Assembly: GCF_025165795.1 (NCBI RefSeq)
Contig: NZ_JAJAGO010000003.1
Span: 124,001 to 188,000 of the forward strand
Source of the DNA: Streptomyces gossypii
GTDB lineage: Bacteria > Actinomycetota > Actinomycetes > Streptomycetales > Streptomycetaceae
DNA: 64,000 nucleotides
Direction of reading: 5' to 3'
Shown piece after piece: positions 16,583 through 26,840 of the stretch. Both the position numbers and the translations under genes were made by a program. How positions within the stretch are numbered: position 1 is the first letter of the stretch; each line of letters starts with the position of its first letter. Under the pieces are notes generated by a model. It was not told the origin of the DNA and searched no databases. It saw only the letters and a list, made by a program, of their open reading frames with translations.

Positions 16583-16609
16583 CCCGGCGGCCGGAATCCG
16601 GCCACCGGG
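16583..16609. terminator. Hairpin between the RiPP operon and the convergent precursor gene
   Basis: A 12-bp stem (CCCGGCGGCCGG with CCGGCCACCGGG, one mismatch) closes a 3-nt loop. It sits between the stop of YcaO 2 (16374) and the stop of the precursor gene (16655), where a bidirectional terminator is expected. There is no T-tract, as is usual in Streptomyces. The rest of 16375-16654 shows no other feature. Confidence 0.5.
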
Positions 16610-16654
16610 CAGACGGGCGTCGCCGCCCTGGCAGGCTCTGACTCAGGTTCTGAA

Positions 16655-16831
16655 TCAGGCGCTGCAGGAGGTGGTGCTGGTGGTGCTGGAGCAGGTGGAC
16701 GTCGAGGAGCAGGACGTCGAACCGGCCAGCACGACCTCGGCGGCGTCCGAGTAGTCCGAGATCTCGAAGGTCTCCGACTCGAGCTCGAGGATCTCGTCGG
16801 CGAGGGTCGCGAGCTGCGTCTTGGGGTCCAT
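16655..16831 (-). CDS. RiPP precursor peptide with Ser/Thr/Cys-only core (58 aa)
   Basis: This is the probable substrate of the cluster. The leader starts MDPKTQLATLADEILELE and continues with TFEISDYSDAAEVVLAG, resembling thiopeptide leaders (compare EISDY in the thiostrepton precursor as I recall it). The C-terminal 21 residues begin STSCSSTSTC and end STTSCSA. They contain 10 Ser, 7 Thr, 3 Cys and one final Ala, so 20 of 21 could be cyclised or dehydrated. GAAGGAG lies 7 nt before the ATG. The gene is on the opposite strand to the operon and ends 281 nt after YcaO 2. The cleavage site is not known; AG/STS or further left are both possible. At 58 residues it is the usual size for thiazolylpeptide or goadsporin-type precursors. 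Confidence 0.9.
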   Translation of the reverse strand: MDPKTQLATLADEILELESETFEISDYSDAAEVVLAGSTSCSSTSTCSSTTSTTSCSA

Positions 16832-17201
16832 AAGACACTCCTTCTCGTCTCCGCGGGCTGCCGGACTGTCCGGCGTCGTGCTTTCCCGGCGGTTCCCTCA
16901 TTCCAGCCCCGGCCACTGCCAGATCCGCCGTGATTCCACTGCCAGAACGCTGACACCCGCTGTCAGCGGAACGGCCCGCGCCTGTGGTGCGGGTGCCGCA
17001 TTCTCCTAGGGGGTGTCTTCAATGTCCCGCCTTGCCGGCGTTCGGCGCGCACGTCCGCTGCGTTGCCCAAGCGCCCGCGTAGCCCACTACGAGGCCGCTC
17101 CTCCGCCTTGCAGCCGCACGCACCAGCCGCCGCCGGCACCGCCCCCCGGGGTGGCCGACGCTACGTTGAAGACACCCGCTAGCAGCCAGAAGGAGCGTCG
17201 A
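16832..17201. promoter_or_regulatory. Divergent regulatory region of precursor and M20 peptidase genes, split by MITE 2
   Basis: This 370-bp gap must hold the precursor promoter (minus strand) and the start signals of the M20 gene (plus strand; AGAAGGAG ends 6 nt before its GTG). The 174 bp next to the precursor are free of the insertion; nearly all the rest is the MITE at 17006-17182. I found no clear -35/-10 pair or SARP heptamer repeat by eye, so the promoters are placed by position only. Confidence 0.4.
17006..17182 (+). mobile_element. MITE-like element 2 upstream of the precursor gene (CTAG target duplication)
   Basis: A 169-bp insert (17010-17178) lies between two CTAG copies. The ends are inverted repeats matching at 14 of 16 positions (GGGGTGTCTTCAATGT and, on the other strand, CGGGTGTCTTCAACGT). 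Its core shares CCCACTACGAGGCCG and CGCCTTGC with MITE 1, and CCTCCGCCTTGC with MITE 3, although the terminal repeats differ. It sits between the divergent precursor and M20 peptidase genes, so it may have changed their promoter spacing. Confidence 0.75.
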
Positions 17202-18572
17202 GTGACCCCAACGACGACCACAGAGGATGCCGTTACGGACATGGCGCATCCGGGCGCGGCTCCTGGCGCCCTGGTTGCCCCCGACGTGCTGCGGGCCGGC
17301 GTCGAGCTCTACCTCGATCTGCACACCCACCCCGAACTCTCCGGCGCCGAGACCCGCACCGCGGGCGTACTGGCCGCCAGGCTGGAGCGGCACGGCTACA
17401 CGGTGACGCGCGGTGTCGGAGGCCACGGCGTCGTCGGAGTACTGCGCAACGGTGAGGGCCCGACGGTGGCGCTGCGCACCGAACTCGACGCACTCCCGCT
17501 CCATGAGCGCACCGGACTCCCGTACGCCAGCGCGGTCCCCGGAGTGATGCACGCCTGCGGGCACGATCTGCACCTGGCCGCCGTCGCCGAGGCCGCCGGA
17601 CTGCTCGCCGGGAGCCGTGACACCTGGCGCGGCACGGTGCTCGTGTACGGACAGCCCGCGGAGGAGACGCTCAGCGGTGCGCGGGCGATGCTGGCGGACG
17701 GCCTCTACGAGCGCTTCGGCACCCCCGAGGTGGTCCTCGCCCAGCACACCGCGCCGCTGCCCGCGGGCACGGTCGCGTACGCGGAAGGCCCGTTGATGGC
17801 GGGCAGCGTGACGCTGGACGTCCTCCTGCGCGGCAGGGGCGGGCACGCGGGCGCGCCGCAGCTGACCGTCGATCCGGTGCTGACGGCGGCGGCGGCCGTG
17901 CTGCGGCTCCAGGCGGTGGTCTCGCGCGAGACGGCACCGGCCGAGCAGGTGGTGCTCACCGTCGGCTCGCTGCACGCGGGGGAGCGCGCCAACGTGGTGC
18001 CGGACACCGCCGAACTGGGCATCAGCGTGCGCGCCTTCTCGGACGCGGCCCTCTCCCGGGTGACGGCGGCCGTCGAGCGCGTCGTACGGGCCGAGTGCGC
18101 CGCCTCCGGCTGCCCGGACGAACCGGAGATCACCGTCGTGGCACGGTCGCCGGTGCTGCTGCCGGACGCCGGACCCACGGCGGCCGTGCGGGAGGCGCAC
18201 CAGGCGCTGTTCGGGCCGGGACGGGTACGCGGTACCGGAGCGATGGCGGCGGCGGAGGACTTCGGCTGGTACGGCGGGGCGGGCGCCGCCGTGCACGGTA
18301 TGCCGGAAGTGCGGAGCGTCTACTGGATACTCGGCACGACGAGCGCCCGGCAGTGGCTGGCCGCCCGGGAACGGGCGACGGCCAGAGCGAGAGACCATGT
18401 GCCGGATGTGCCGGAGGTGCCGGGGAACCACTCGGCGGAATACGCGCCCGACATACGGACGGCCCTCCCGACCGGCATCGCGGCGCTGCACGGCGCGGCA
18501 CGGCAACTGCTCGGGGAACCCCCGCACCTCGCGAACGGCCGGGCTCTCGGGGAGGCGGAACGTGAGCGGTAA
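17202..18572 (+). CDS. M20-family metallopeptidase/amidohydrolase (456 aa)
   Basis: Likely a di-zinc amidohydrolase or exopeptidase. It has the M20 motifs HTHPELSG near the N-terminus, MHACGHDLHLAAV, YGQPAEETLSGA (catalytic Glu pair), the dimerisation-domain GGHAGAPQ and the late AAEDFGWY. The best match is the IAA-amino acid hydrolase/carboxypeptidase Ss1 type of about 400-450 aa. The GTG at 17202 is chosen because AAGGAG precedes it and the frame upstream runs into MITE 2. Its place beside the precursor suggests a role in trimming the product or in self-resistance, but this is inference. Its C-terminal 60 residues extend beyond the usual domain and look disordered. Confidence 0.8.
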   Translation: MTPTTTTEDAVTDMAHPGAAPGALVAPDVLRAGVELYLDLHTHPELSGAETRTAGVLAARLERHGYTVTRGVGGHGVVGVLRNGEGPTVALRTELDALPLHERTGLPYASAVPGVMHACGHDLHLAAVAEAAGLLAGSRDTWRGTVLVYGQPAEETLSGARAMLADGLYERFGTPEVVLAQHTAPLPAGTVAYAEGPLMAGSVTLDVLLRGRGGHAGAPQLTVDPVLTAAAAVLRLQAVVSRETAPAEQVVLTVGSLHAGERANVVPDTAELGISVRAFSDAALSRVTAAVERVVRAECAASGCPDEPEITVVARSPVLLPDAGPTAAVREAHQALFGPGRVRGTGAMAAAEDFGWYGGAGAAVHGMPEVRSVYWILGTTSARQWLAARERATARARDHVPDVPEVPGNHSAEYAPDIRTALPTGIAALHGAARQLLGEPPHLANGRALGEAERER

Positions 18573-18870
18573 CGCCCCGCACGCCTCGCAGACCTCACAC
18601 ACCTTTCCGCCCCACGACATCGTGGAGATCGTCGCCGTCCGCCGGGAGCCCGGAGCGCCCGGCCCCGAGACCACGGTGATCCGCCTGCTCGCCCTCCTGC
18701 CCTCGCACTGGGAATCCACACCGCTGGTGGAACCCGGCCGGGTACGGCTGTGTATCCGCCTCACCGGTACGGACGGGCCGGGGGCGGTCCGCGAGACCGT
18801 CGCGGCCGTCCTGGCGGACCCTGCCCTGCGCGGCTGGTCCGAGGAACGCGCCGACCGCGGCACCCGGTGA
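18562..18870 (+). CDS. Small uncharacterised protein (102 aa) coupled to the M20 gene
   Basis: I do not recognise this protein. It starts at GTG 18562, overlapping the M20 stop by 11 nt with GGGGAGG upstream, so it is translationally coupled. It is soluble, has no membrane segment or cysteine cluster, and reads as a small alpha/beta unit: VEIVAVRREPG, TTVIRLLALLPSH, RVRLCIRLTG, AVRETVAAVLADPALRGW. The alternation of hydrophobic strands and one helix could be an ACT- or ferredoxin-like fold, but that is a guess. It ends just before the MerR-type promoter at 18872. Confidence 0.6.
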   Translation: MSGNAPHASQTSHTFPPHDIVEIVAVRREPGAPGPETTVIRLLALLPSHWESTPLVEPGRVRLCIRLTGTDGPGAVRETVAAVLADPALRGWSEERADRGTR

Positions 18871-18871
18871 G

Positions 18872-18902
18872 TTGACTTCAACCGCGGTTGATGTTTCAGG
18901 CT
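18872..18902 (+). promoter_or_regulatory. MerR/SoxR-type promoter and operator
   Basis: TTGACT (18872-18877) as -35 is separated by 19 bp from CAGGCT (18897-18902) as -10. A perfect 14-bp palindrome, TCAACCGCGGTTGA (18878-18891), fills the spacer. The extended form ACTTCAACCGCGGTTGATGT has the arm pattern of SoxR/MerR boxes, and a 19-bp spacer is the hallmark of MerR-activated promoters. The expected transcript start falls at about 18909, on the GTG of the next gene, so the mRNA would be leaderless. No MerR-family gene is visible in the window. Confidence 0.6.
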
Positions 18903-18908
18903 GCTGGT

Positions 18909-19343
18909 GTGAACGAGGCAGACGAGCGGGAAATCAGGCGGACGCTGGCGTCCTACACCGGCCTGTGGGTGCGGCACGAGATGGATGCGTGGGGTGAACT
19001 CTTCACGGAGGACTCGGATTTCATCACCCACCGCGGCATCTGGTGGACCTCGCGGCAGGAGAACGTGGCGGGGCACAAGGACGTCCCCGGCTCGGTGCTC
19101 GACCAGAAGGAGAACTACTCCCAGGAGGTCGTGAGCATCCAGGGAGTCACTCCGGAGGTCGCGCTCGTCCACACGGCCTGGGACTGGCCGGGGCATCGCC
19201 TGCCCGGCGCGGAGACGCCGGAGGACCGGCGGGGGCTCATCACCCTCGTGCTGGTGCGGCAGCCCACCGGCGCGTGGCTGATCCGAGCGGCACACAACAC
19301 GCGAAAGAACGGGCTGCACGACTTTGCGGCCACCGATGGCTGA
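18909..19343 (+). CDS. NTF2-like/SnoaL-type (SgcJ/EcaC) protein (144 aa)
   Basis: A single cone-shaped NTF2-like domain: REIRRTLASYTGLWVRHEMDAWGELFTEDSDFI at the start, then HKDVPGSVLDQKENYSQEVVSIQGVTPEVALVHTAW, GLITLVLVRQPTGAWLIRAAHNT at the end. Family members act as small hydrolases or isomerases, or simply bind ligands; the substrate cannot be told. I chose GTG 18909 because ATG 18891 lies inside the operator palindrome, and 18909 fits a leaderless start from the MerR-type promoter. It may be a stress-inducible gene at the edge of the RiPP cluster rather than part of it. Confidence 0.7.
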   Translation: MNEADEREIRRTLASYTGLWVRHEMDAWGELFTEDSDFITHRGIWWTSRQENVAGHKDVPGSVLDQKENYSQEVVSIQGVTPEVALVHTAWDWPGHRLPGAETPEDRRGLITLVLVRQPTGAWLIRAAHNTRKNGLHDFAATDG

Positions 19344-19368
19344 ACCGGTGATCCGAGTATGCCCGGGG

Positions 19369-20382
19369 TCAGATCCAGCCGTGTTCCCGGGCCAGCAGGG
19401 CAGCTTGGGCGCGACTGGCGGCGCCCAGCCCCCGCATCAGGTCGGCGACGTGTCTTCGGTAGGTGCGTACGGAGATGCCCAGATCGCGCGCTCCGGCCTC
19501 GTCCTTGCCCGCCGACACCATGGAGCGGAGCACCCGTTGCTCCATCTCGGAGAGCGCCGAATCCCCGGTGGCGGGGTGCACGGGCACGTCACCGGTGGCG
19601 GCCGGCAGATCACCGGCCTGGTCCCAGATCTTCTCGAAGAGCGCGATGATGTTGGCGACCAGGCCGCTCTCGTACGCCAGCAGCGCGCCACGGGAGGGCT
19701 GTTCGGGATCGACGGGCACCAGGGCGGTGCGGCGGTCGTAGACCAGGAGGCGTTCCGAGACGTCGTCGGCCACTCTGATCATGGCGCCCTGGGCGGCGAG
19801 TTCGCGCAGGTAGCCGGCTGTCGGAGCGTGCTTGAGCGCCTTGCTCAGCACGACGCTGCGGATGCGGATACCGCGCCGCAGGCAGCGCATGTCGAGCGGG
19901 CGGGCATGCTCGATGTTCTCCGGGGAAAGCTCCGTGTAGGGCTCGACGGAGAGGATCTCGTCCCGGGCGAAGAACGCGAGGTCGTCGATGCGGCTCCGGA
20001 TCTGCGCCAGGTCGCCGAGTTGCTCGATCCCCTGCGGCGGCGGCACCCGTGCGCCCGTCTCCGCGCGTAGAGCATCTATGACGTGGCGTGACTGCGTGAC
20101 GCGCAGCAGCTCCTCGTGCAGTTCGTGCATGCGCCGGTCCATCAGCCGGGAGACGGCGATCTCGGGACTTATCGGGAGGACGCCGCCCGGCTTGTCGTCC
20201 GGCGCGCCGTCCCGCGTGGGCTGCCGCAGCAGCCCGAAGTCGTACAGACGTCTCAGCGCCCGCTGGGCGGACGCGCGGTCGGTGTGCAGCCTGAGGTGGA
20301 TGTCTTCTACCGGCGTATCGGGATTGCGCAAGAAATGACGGTACATTTCTTCCTCCTCCGGAGAGACTCCGAAGACAGACAT
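19369..20382 (-). CDS. LuxR-type helix-turn-helix regulator with N-terminal TrmB-like domain (337 aa)
   Basis: The N-terminal 70 residues (SPEEEEMYRHFLRNPDTPVEDIHLRL, ALRRLYDFGLLR) resemble a winged helix of the TrmB/MarR kind. The middle part (residues about 100-240) is an effector-like region with strings such as FARDEILSVEPY and LSKALKHAPTAGYLRELAAQGA. The C-terminus ends in a LuxR-like helix-turn-helix, SEMEQRVLRSMVSAGKDEAGARDLGISVRTYRRHVADLM. This arrangement is common among single regulators of Streptomyces clusters. I start it at ATG 20382; ATG 20415 in frame is possible and no strong ribosome site decides. It probably controls the RiPP cluster, transcribed towards it. Confidence 0.75.
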   Translation of the reverse strand: MSVFGVSPEEEEMYRHFLRNPDTPVEDIHLRLHTDRASAQRALRRLYDFGLLRQPTRDGAPDDKPGGVLPISPEIAVSRLMDRRMHELHEELLRVTQSRHVIDALRAETGARVPPPQGIEQLGDLAQIRSRIDDLAFFARDEILSVEPYTELSPENIEHARPLDMRCLRRGIRIRSVVLSKALKHAPTAGYLRELAAQGAMIRVADDVSERLLVYDRRTALVPVDPEQPSRGALLAYESGLVANIIALFEKIWDQAGDLPAATGDVPVHPATGDSALSEMEQRVLRSMVSAGKDEAGARDLGISVRTYRRHVADLMRGLGAASRAQAALLAREHGWI

Positions 20383-20631
20383 CGCATTGGCACCCAAGCT
20401 GTCCCCCCGCTGCATGGATGTGGAGCCAGTGTGCGGCCGGTCCGGCAGGTCTGAGCCATGGCAGCGCGTGTGGTGCACGGCTCTCCACTCTGCGCAGCGT
20501 AAAGCCTGGGGGCTCTCTGCGGGAGCTTCGGGGCGTAACTGTGTGGGTGGCGTGCGTGAACCATGGATGAAAAACGCTGCAGGCTCGCGTTCCGCGACCG
20601 CACTGCCACTCATTGCTGTCACCGGTAGCTG

Positions 20632-21072
20632 TTACCGGGGGTAGCTGCCTCTGCCCCTGGACGGCGCCGGTGCCGGGCGGCCCATCGCGCGGTCGACGGT
20701 GATCTCGATGAGCACCCGTTCCGGATTGGGCCGGGGGCTCCGGCCGTAGCGCTCGGCGTAGTGCAGCTCGGCGTCGGTGATCAGCTCCGGGTCCGTACGG
20801 ATGGCCGCGCGCCCCTCCAGCGTGGCCCACCGCCGCCCGTCCACCTGGCAGAGCGCGACCCGTGCGGCGGGTTTCCCGGCAGGCGCCGCCGCGATGTTGC
20901 GCACCTTGCGGCTGCTCCGGCTGGCCACCACCCGGGCCACTCCGGCAGCCGGATCGTAGGTCACGCTCACGGGTACCACGTGCGGCGTGCCGTCCGGGCG
21001 GAACGTGGTGAGAGTGGAGTAGTGGCGCTCGCGCCAGAAGGCGCGGAAGTCGGGGTCCTCGGTGATCGTCAC
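20632..21072 (-). CDS. PPOX-class F420-dependent oxidoreductase-like protein (146 aa)
   Basis: A split-barrel flavin/deazaflavin-binding protein of the pyridoxamine-phosphate-oxidase-like family. It has the opening HYSTLTTFRPDGTPHVVPVSVTYD, SSRKVRNIAAAPAGKPAARVALCQ, and GRAAIRTDPELITDAELHYAERYGR. Its length suits the TIGR03618-type F420-binding group. It may reduce a small unsaturated substrate. It starts at GTG 21072 and is transcribed away from clpB, sharing the 204-bp gap that holds the HspR site. I see no link to the RiPP cluster beyond position. Confidence 0.75.
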   Translation of the reverse strand: MTITEDPDFRAFWRERHYSTLTTFRPDGTPHVVPVSVTYDPAAGVARVVASRSSRKVRNIAAAPAGKPAARVALCQVDGRRWATLEGRAAIRTDPELITDAELHYAERYGRSPRPNPERVLIEITVDRAMGRPAPAPSRGRGSYPR

Positions 21073-21124
21073 GGAGCGAATCTACGGGAACCAATCCGGT
21101 GGCCGTGAAGTTCACCGGGAAGAG

Positions 21125-21145
21125 GTTGAGTGGAATAGACTCAAC
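21125..21145 (+). promoter_or_regulatory. HAIR operator (HspR-binding inverted repeat) of clpB
   Basis: GTTGAGTGGAATAGACTCAAC reads TTGAGT-N7-ACTCAA with perfect arms. The consensus HAIR element, CTTGAGT-N7-ACTCAAG, binds the heat-shock repressor HspR in Streptomyces, where it controls dnaK and clpB. It lies about 130 bp before the clpB start, and the TTGAGT arm could double as the -35. Confidence 0.85.
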
Positions 21146-21276
21146 TTAGTGCAGGTTGCTATGGGCAACGCTCGCTGAGGCCCTGGCCGGCCAGCGCGAC
21201 TTCAGCGATCTGTGCGGCCAGGGTGAACAGACGAACGCCGTGAGTGACCGACGCGGAAGAGGAGGAGCGTACGACT

Positions 21277-23922
<2,646 letters not shown>

Positions 23923-24264
23923 CCCGCCCCGCGCCACCTGTGCTCCGCACCGGGGGCGTCCGTCCACGCGCGCTGCGTGCCGGGCGGCCCCCGGGCCTGC
24001 GCGCGCTGGCGACGGGCGGGTTCCGCGGCGGCGGGTGCGCCTGCCGGGCTCTGTCCGGCATGTGCGGGCGCCGTGCGCGGCCACCCGATCGTGGCCCGGC
24101 GGTGCCTGACCGGGCGGAGCCGGTCTGTCGGCCGTGCGCCGTCGCCAGGCGGCAGCGCACCGGAGGGATTTTCCGACCATCTGGCCGGTCGTCCGGAGAC
24201 ACGGTTGCCAGGACCGGGCCGTCATGAGGGAGGATGGCCAGATCCGTATGAAGGGAAATCCACG
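23923..24264. other. Gene-free gap between clpB and the YbjN-like gene
   Basis: About 340 bp of very GC-rich sequence. The frames open across it have no family features or good starts. It presumably contains the clpB terminator and the promoter of the next gene; no unambiguous hairpin or -10/-35 pair was found. Confidence 0.4.
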
Positions 24265-24837
24265 GTGACCATCGACCCGTCCTCGATTCCGAATTTCGGG
24301 GGCCAGCAGTCCGACCCGCAGGAGACTGGTCCTTCCGGCCCCGTCGTCCCCGACCAGGATCTGGTTAAGCAGCTTCTCGATCAGATGGAGCTGAAGTATG
24401 TCGTCGATGACGAGGGTGACCTCGCCGCGCCGTGGGAGGAATTCCGGACGTACTTCATGTTCCGGGGTGAGGGAGACCAGCAGGTCTTCTCGGTCCGTAC
24501 CTTCTACGACCGGCCGCACTCGATCGATGACAAGGTCTCGCTCCTTGAATCGATCGATGACTGGAACCGCCGCACGCTGTGGCCGAAGGTTTACAGCCAC
24601 ACGCACGACGACGGCACGGTCCGGCTGATCGGCGAGGCCCAGATGATGATCGGCACCGGTGTCGCGCTGGAGCACTTCGTCTCCAGCACGGTCAGCTGGG
24701 TGCGCGCGTCCATTGAGTTCGACAAGTGGCTGGTGGATCAGCTCGGCCTGGAGAAGGCCGTGGACGGTGACTCCGACGCGAAGCCGGACGAGCCCGACGC
24801 GGACGGCCCCGACTCCGGCCCCGCCACCGAGAAGTAG
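24265..24837 (+). CDS. YbjN domain-containing protein (190 aa)
   Basis: A YbjN-type fold related to type III secretion chaperones. The segment DLVKQLLDQMELKYVVDDEGDLAAPWEEFRTYFMFRGEGDQQVFSVRTFYDR is typical of the actinobacterial group, followed by LLESIDDWNRRTLWPKVYSHTHDDGTVRLIGEAQMMIGTG. The acidic, Asp/Pro-rich tail is low-complexity. The function is not established; YbjN proteins in enterobacteria affect motility and stress responses. GTG 24265 has GAAGGGAAA upstream. Confidence 0.8.
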   Translation: MTIDPSSIPNFGGQQSDPQETGPSGPVVPDQDLVKQLLDQMELKYVVDDEGDLAAPWEEFRTYFMFRGEGDQQVFSVRTFYDRPHSIDDKVSLLESIDDWNRRTLWPKVYSHTHDDGTVRLIGEAQMMIGTGVALEHFVSSTVSWVRASIEFDKWLVDQLGLEKAVDGDSDAKPDEPDADGPDSGPATEK

Positions 24838-24860
24838 GGCCTCCTGCTCTGACGCACCCT

Positions 24861-24910
24861 GACGCGCCCGGCCCACCCGGCCCACCCGGCCCACCCGGGC
24901 CGGGCGCGTC
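24861..24910. terminator. Strong hairpin between convergent genes
   Basis: A perfect 14-bp stem: GACGCGCCCGGCCC at 24861-24874 pairs with GGGCCGGGCGCGTC at 24897-24910. The loop is made of GGCCCACCC repeats. It lies between the YbjN-like gene and the convergent aminotransferase remnant and can serve both strands. Confidence 0.75.
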
Positions 24911-24921
24911 GGGGGCGCGGG

Positions 24922-25369
24922 TCAGACCCCCGAAGCGCCTCTCCGCAGGCTGGACAGCCTCTCGACGGCCTCGTTCAGCATGGCCTCGCGCTTGCAGAAG
25001 GCGAAGCGGACCAGGCTGCGGCCCGCCTCCGGGTCGTCGTAGAAGACCGAGTTGGGTACGGCGACCACGCCGCAGCGTTCCGGCAGGGCGAGGCAGAAGG
25101 CGAGCCCGTCGCGTTCGCCGAGCGGGCGGATGTCGGCCGTGACGAAGTACGTACCGGCGGGGCGGTAGACCGTGAAGCCCGCGTCCGTCAGACCCGCCGT
25201 CAGCAAATCCCGCTTGGCGCGCAGGTCGTCACGGAGTCCGGTGAAGTAGGCGTCCGGCAGGGCGAGCGCCTCGGCCACGGCGTACTGGAACGGCCCGGCC
25301 GACACATAGGTCAGATACTGCTTCGCCGAGCGCACCGCCCCCACCAGCTCCGGCGACCCCGTCACCCAG
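24922..25369 (-). pseudogene. 3' half of the chromosomal PLP aminotransferase, cut off by the integrative element
   Basis: Encodes the C-terminal 149 or so residues of a fold-type I aminotransferase (methionine/aspartate aminotransferase-like). It runs from WVTGSPELVGAVRSAKQY through GTYFVTADIRP and VAVPNSVFYDDP to the natural stop. The N-terminal half, with the catalytic Lys (SSSGKTFSFTGWKVGW), is at 45397-46158, 20 kb away on the same strand. The two halves join at the codon for Trp in KVGW-VTG. A short frame extends past the junction to 25389 and could start at GTG within the element (VYEQGVAW), but no functional protein is expected. Confidence 0.9.
25366..25369. other. attL core of the integrative element
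   Basis: CCAG is the sequence common to both junctions. On the left it reads GTCACCCAG (chromosome) followed by GCCACCCCTTGTTCG (element). The integrase gene begins 29 bp further, the usual position for a serine integrase and its attachment site. The shared core is short, as expected for this enzyme class. Confidence 0.75.
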
Positions 25370-25397
25370 GCCACCCCTTGTTCGTACACTCATTTGC

Positions 25398-26840
25398 GTG
25401 TCGCGCAACAAGCCCACCAGGGGCCTCCCCTGTACCGCCGGTGAGCCGGCCGCCATCTACTGCCGGATATCCCAGGCGGACGACGACGACCAGACCGGTG
25501 TCGACCGTCAGGAACGCATCTGCCGAGAGATCGCCGAACGGCGTGGCCTCATCATCGATCCCGCCCACGTCTTCGTGGACAACAGCCGCTCCGCATGGAG
25601 TCGCAAGCGGAAACGGCCGGGGTGGGACCGCCTGCTGGGGGACGCCCGGAACCGTGGCTTCCGGCACATCATCGCCTACCACCCCGACCGGCTCATGCGG
25701 CAGCCCCGGGACCTGGAGGAGCTGCTCCAGGTCTCCGACGACCACGCGATCACCCTCCACGGCGAGGCGAATCGGCGGGACCTCTCCGACCCCGACGACC
25801 GCTTCATCCTCCGCATCGAGGTCGCGCACGCCTGCCGCTCTTCGGACGACACCTCACGGCGATTGAAGTCCGCGATGCAGGACCGCGCGCGGGAGGGCAA
25901 GCCGCAGGGCGGCGTAAGGCGGTTCGGTTACGCCAAGGACGGCATGACGATCGTCGAGGAGGAGGCCGAGATCGTCCGGGAGGTGTTCGACCGCTACCTG
26001 AAGGGGGAGGGCCCGGCACCGATCGCCAAGGACCTGCACGACCGGGGCATCTGTACGGCCGGTGGCAAGGCATGGACCGGCGGCACCGTCCGCGCGCTGC
26101 TCGACTCACGGCACGTCGCCGGAATCCGCATGCACCAGGGCGAGGAGATCGGCCCCGGCCCGTGGCCCGCGATCATCGACGCGGGCGTGTGGGCGGAGGC
26201 GCGGACGCGGCGCGAGTACCGGTCGGCGGTGCACCGGGAGGCGCTCACCAAGCCCGCGCAGCGCTACTACCTGCTGCGGGGGCTGGTGATGTGCGGGCGG
26301 TGCGGAACGCTGATGTCCGGCACCGCCAAGGGCACCGGGCCGGTCTACCAGTGCACCCGCCGAGGGCGGAACGACGACAAGAAGTGCACCCGGTCGGTCA
26401 TGGCCGGGACGCTGGAGGACTTCGTCGTGGACGCCGCGGTCGAGCTGCTCGGCAAGCTGCGGGTGGACGGCCGACTCGCCAGCACCAACCTCTCCGAGAG
26501 CGTGACCGAGGAGCTGGAGGACGACCAGCGGCAACTCGACGACCTGAACCAGATGTGGACCGCGAAGGAGATCTCCACGGCGGAGTACCGCAAGATGCGC
26601 AAAGAGATCACCGATCGCATCGCCAAGGCCCAACGCAGGGTGGTCGTCCGGCCGATGGTGCTTCTCGACGGCCTCACGGGCTCGGGCGCGCGGGCAGCTT
26701 GGGACGCCGAGGACATGACGGACGAGCGGCGCAACGCGGTGCTGCGCTTCCTCTTCTCCGGCATCGTCATCGACGAGCCGAAGAAGCTCGGCCGGTACAT
26801 GGACTGGAACCGGATCAACATCGAGCAGAACCCGATGTAG
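25398..26840 (+). CDS. Large serine recombinase (integrase, 480 aa)
   Basis: Carries out integration, and with a partner factor excision, through a 2-bp staggered cut using an active-site serine. The resolvase domain opens with AAIYCRISQADDDDQTG (nucleophile about Ser25) and has the arginine-bearing AYHPDRLMRQPRDLEELL. The recombinase domain is at about 160-260 (FDRYLKGEGPAPIAKDLHDRG). A zinc ribbon follows (VMCGRCGTLMSG with YQC and KKC), and the coiled coil (ESVTEELEDDQRQLDDLNQMW) runs near the C-terminus. The length is typical for the phiC31/Bxb1 class. The start is GTG 25398, 29 bp from attL. The directionality factor, if any, was not found. Confidence 0.93.
   Translation: MSRNKPTRGLPCTAGEPAAIYCRISQADDDDQTGVDRQERICREIAERRGLIIDPAHVFVDNSRSAWSRKRKRPGWDRLLGDARNRGFRHIIAYHPDRLMRQPRDLEELLQVSDDHAITLHGEANRRDLSDPDDRFILRIEVAHACRSSDDTSRRLKSAMQDRAREGKPQGGVRRFGYAKDGMTIVEEEAEIVREVFDRYLKGEGPAPIAKDLHDRGICTAGGKAWTGGTVRALLDSRHVAGIRMHQGEEIGPGPWPAIIDAGVWAEARTRREYRSAVHREALTKPAQRYYLLRGLVMCGRCGTLMSGTAKGTGPVYQCTRRGRNDDKKCTRSVMAGTLEDFVVDAAVELLGKLRVDGRLASTNLSESVTEELEDDQRQLDDLNQMWTAKEISTAEYRKMRKEITDRIAKAQRRVVVRPMVLLDGLTGSGARAAWDAEDMTDERRNAVLRFLFSGIVIDEPKKLGRYMDWNRINIEQNPM

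Noticed and set aside
24922..25389. Aminotransferase fragment as an independent 155-aa gene
   Set aside because: The first residues (VYEQG) come from the element; the rest is the tail of the broken host gene and lacks the PLP lysine.
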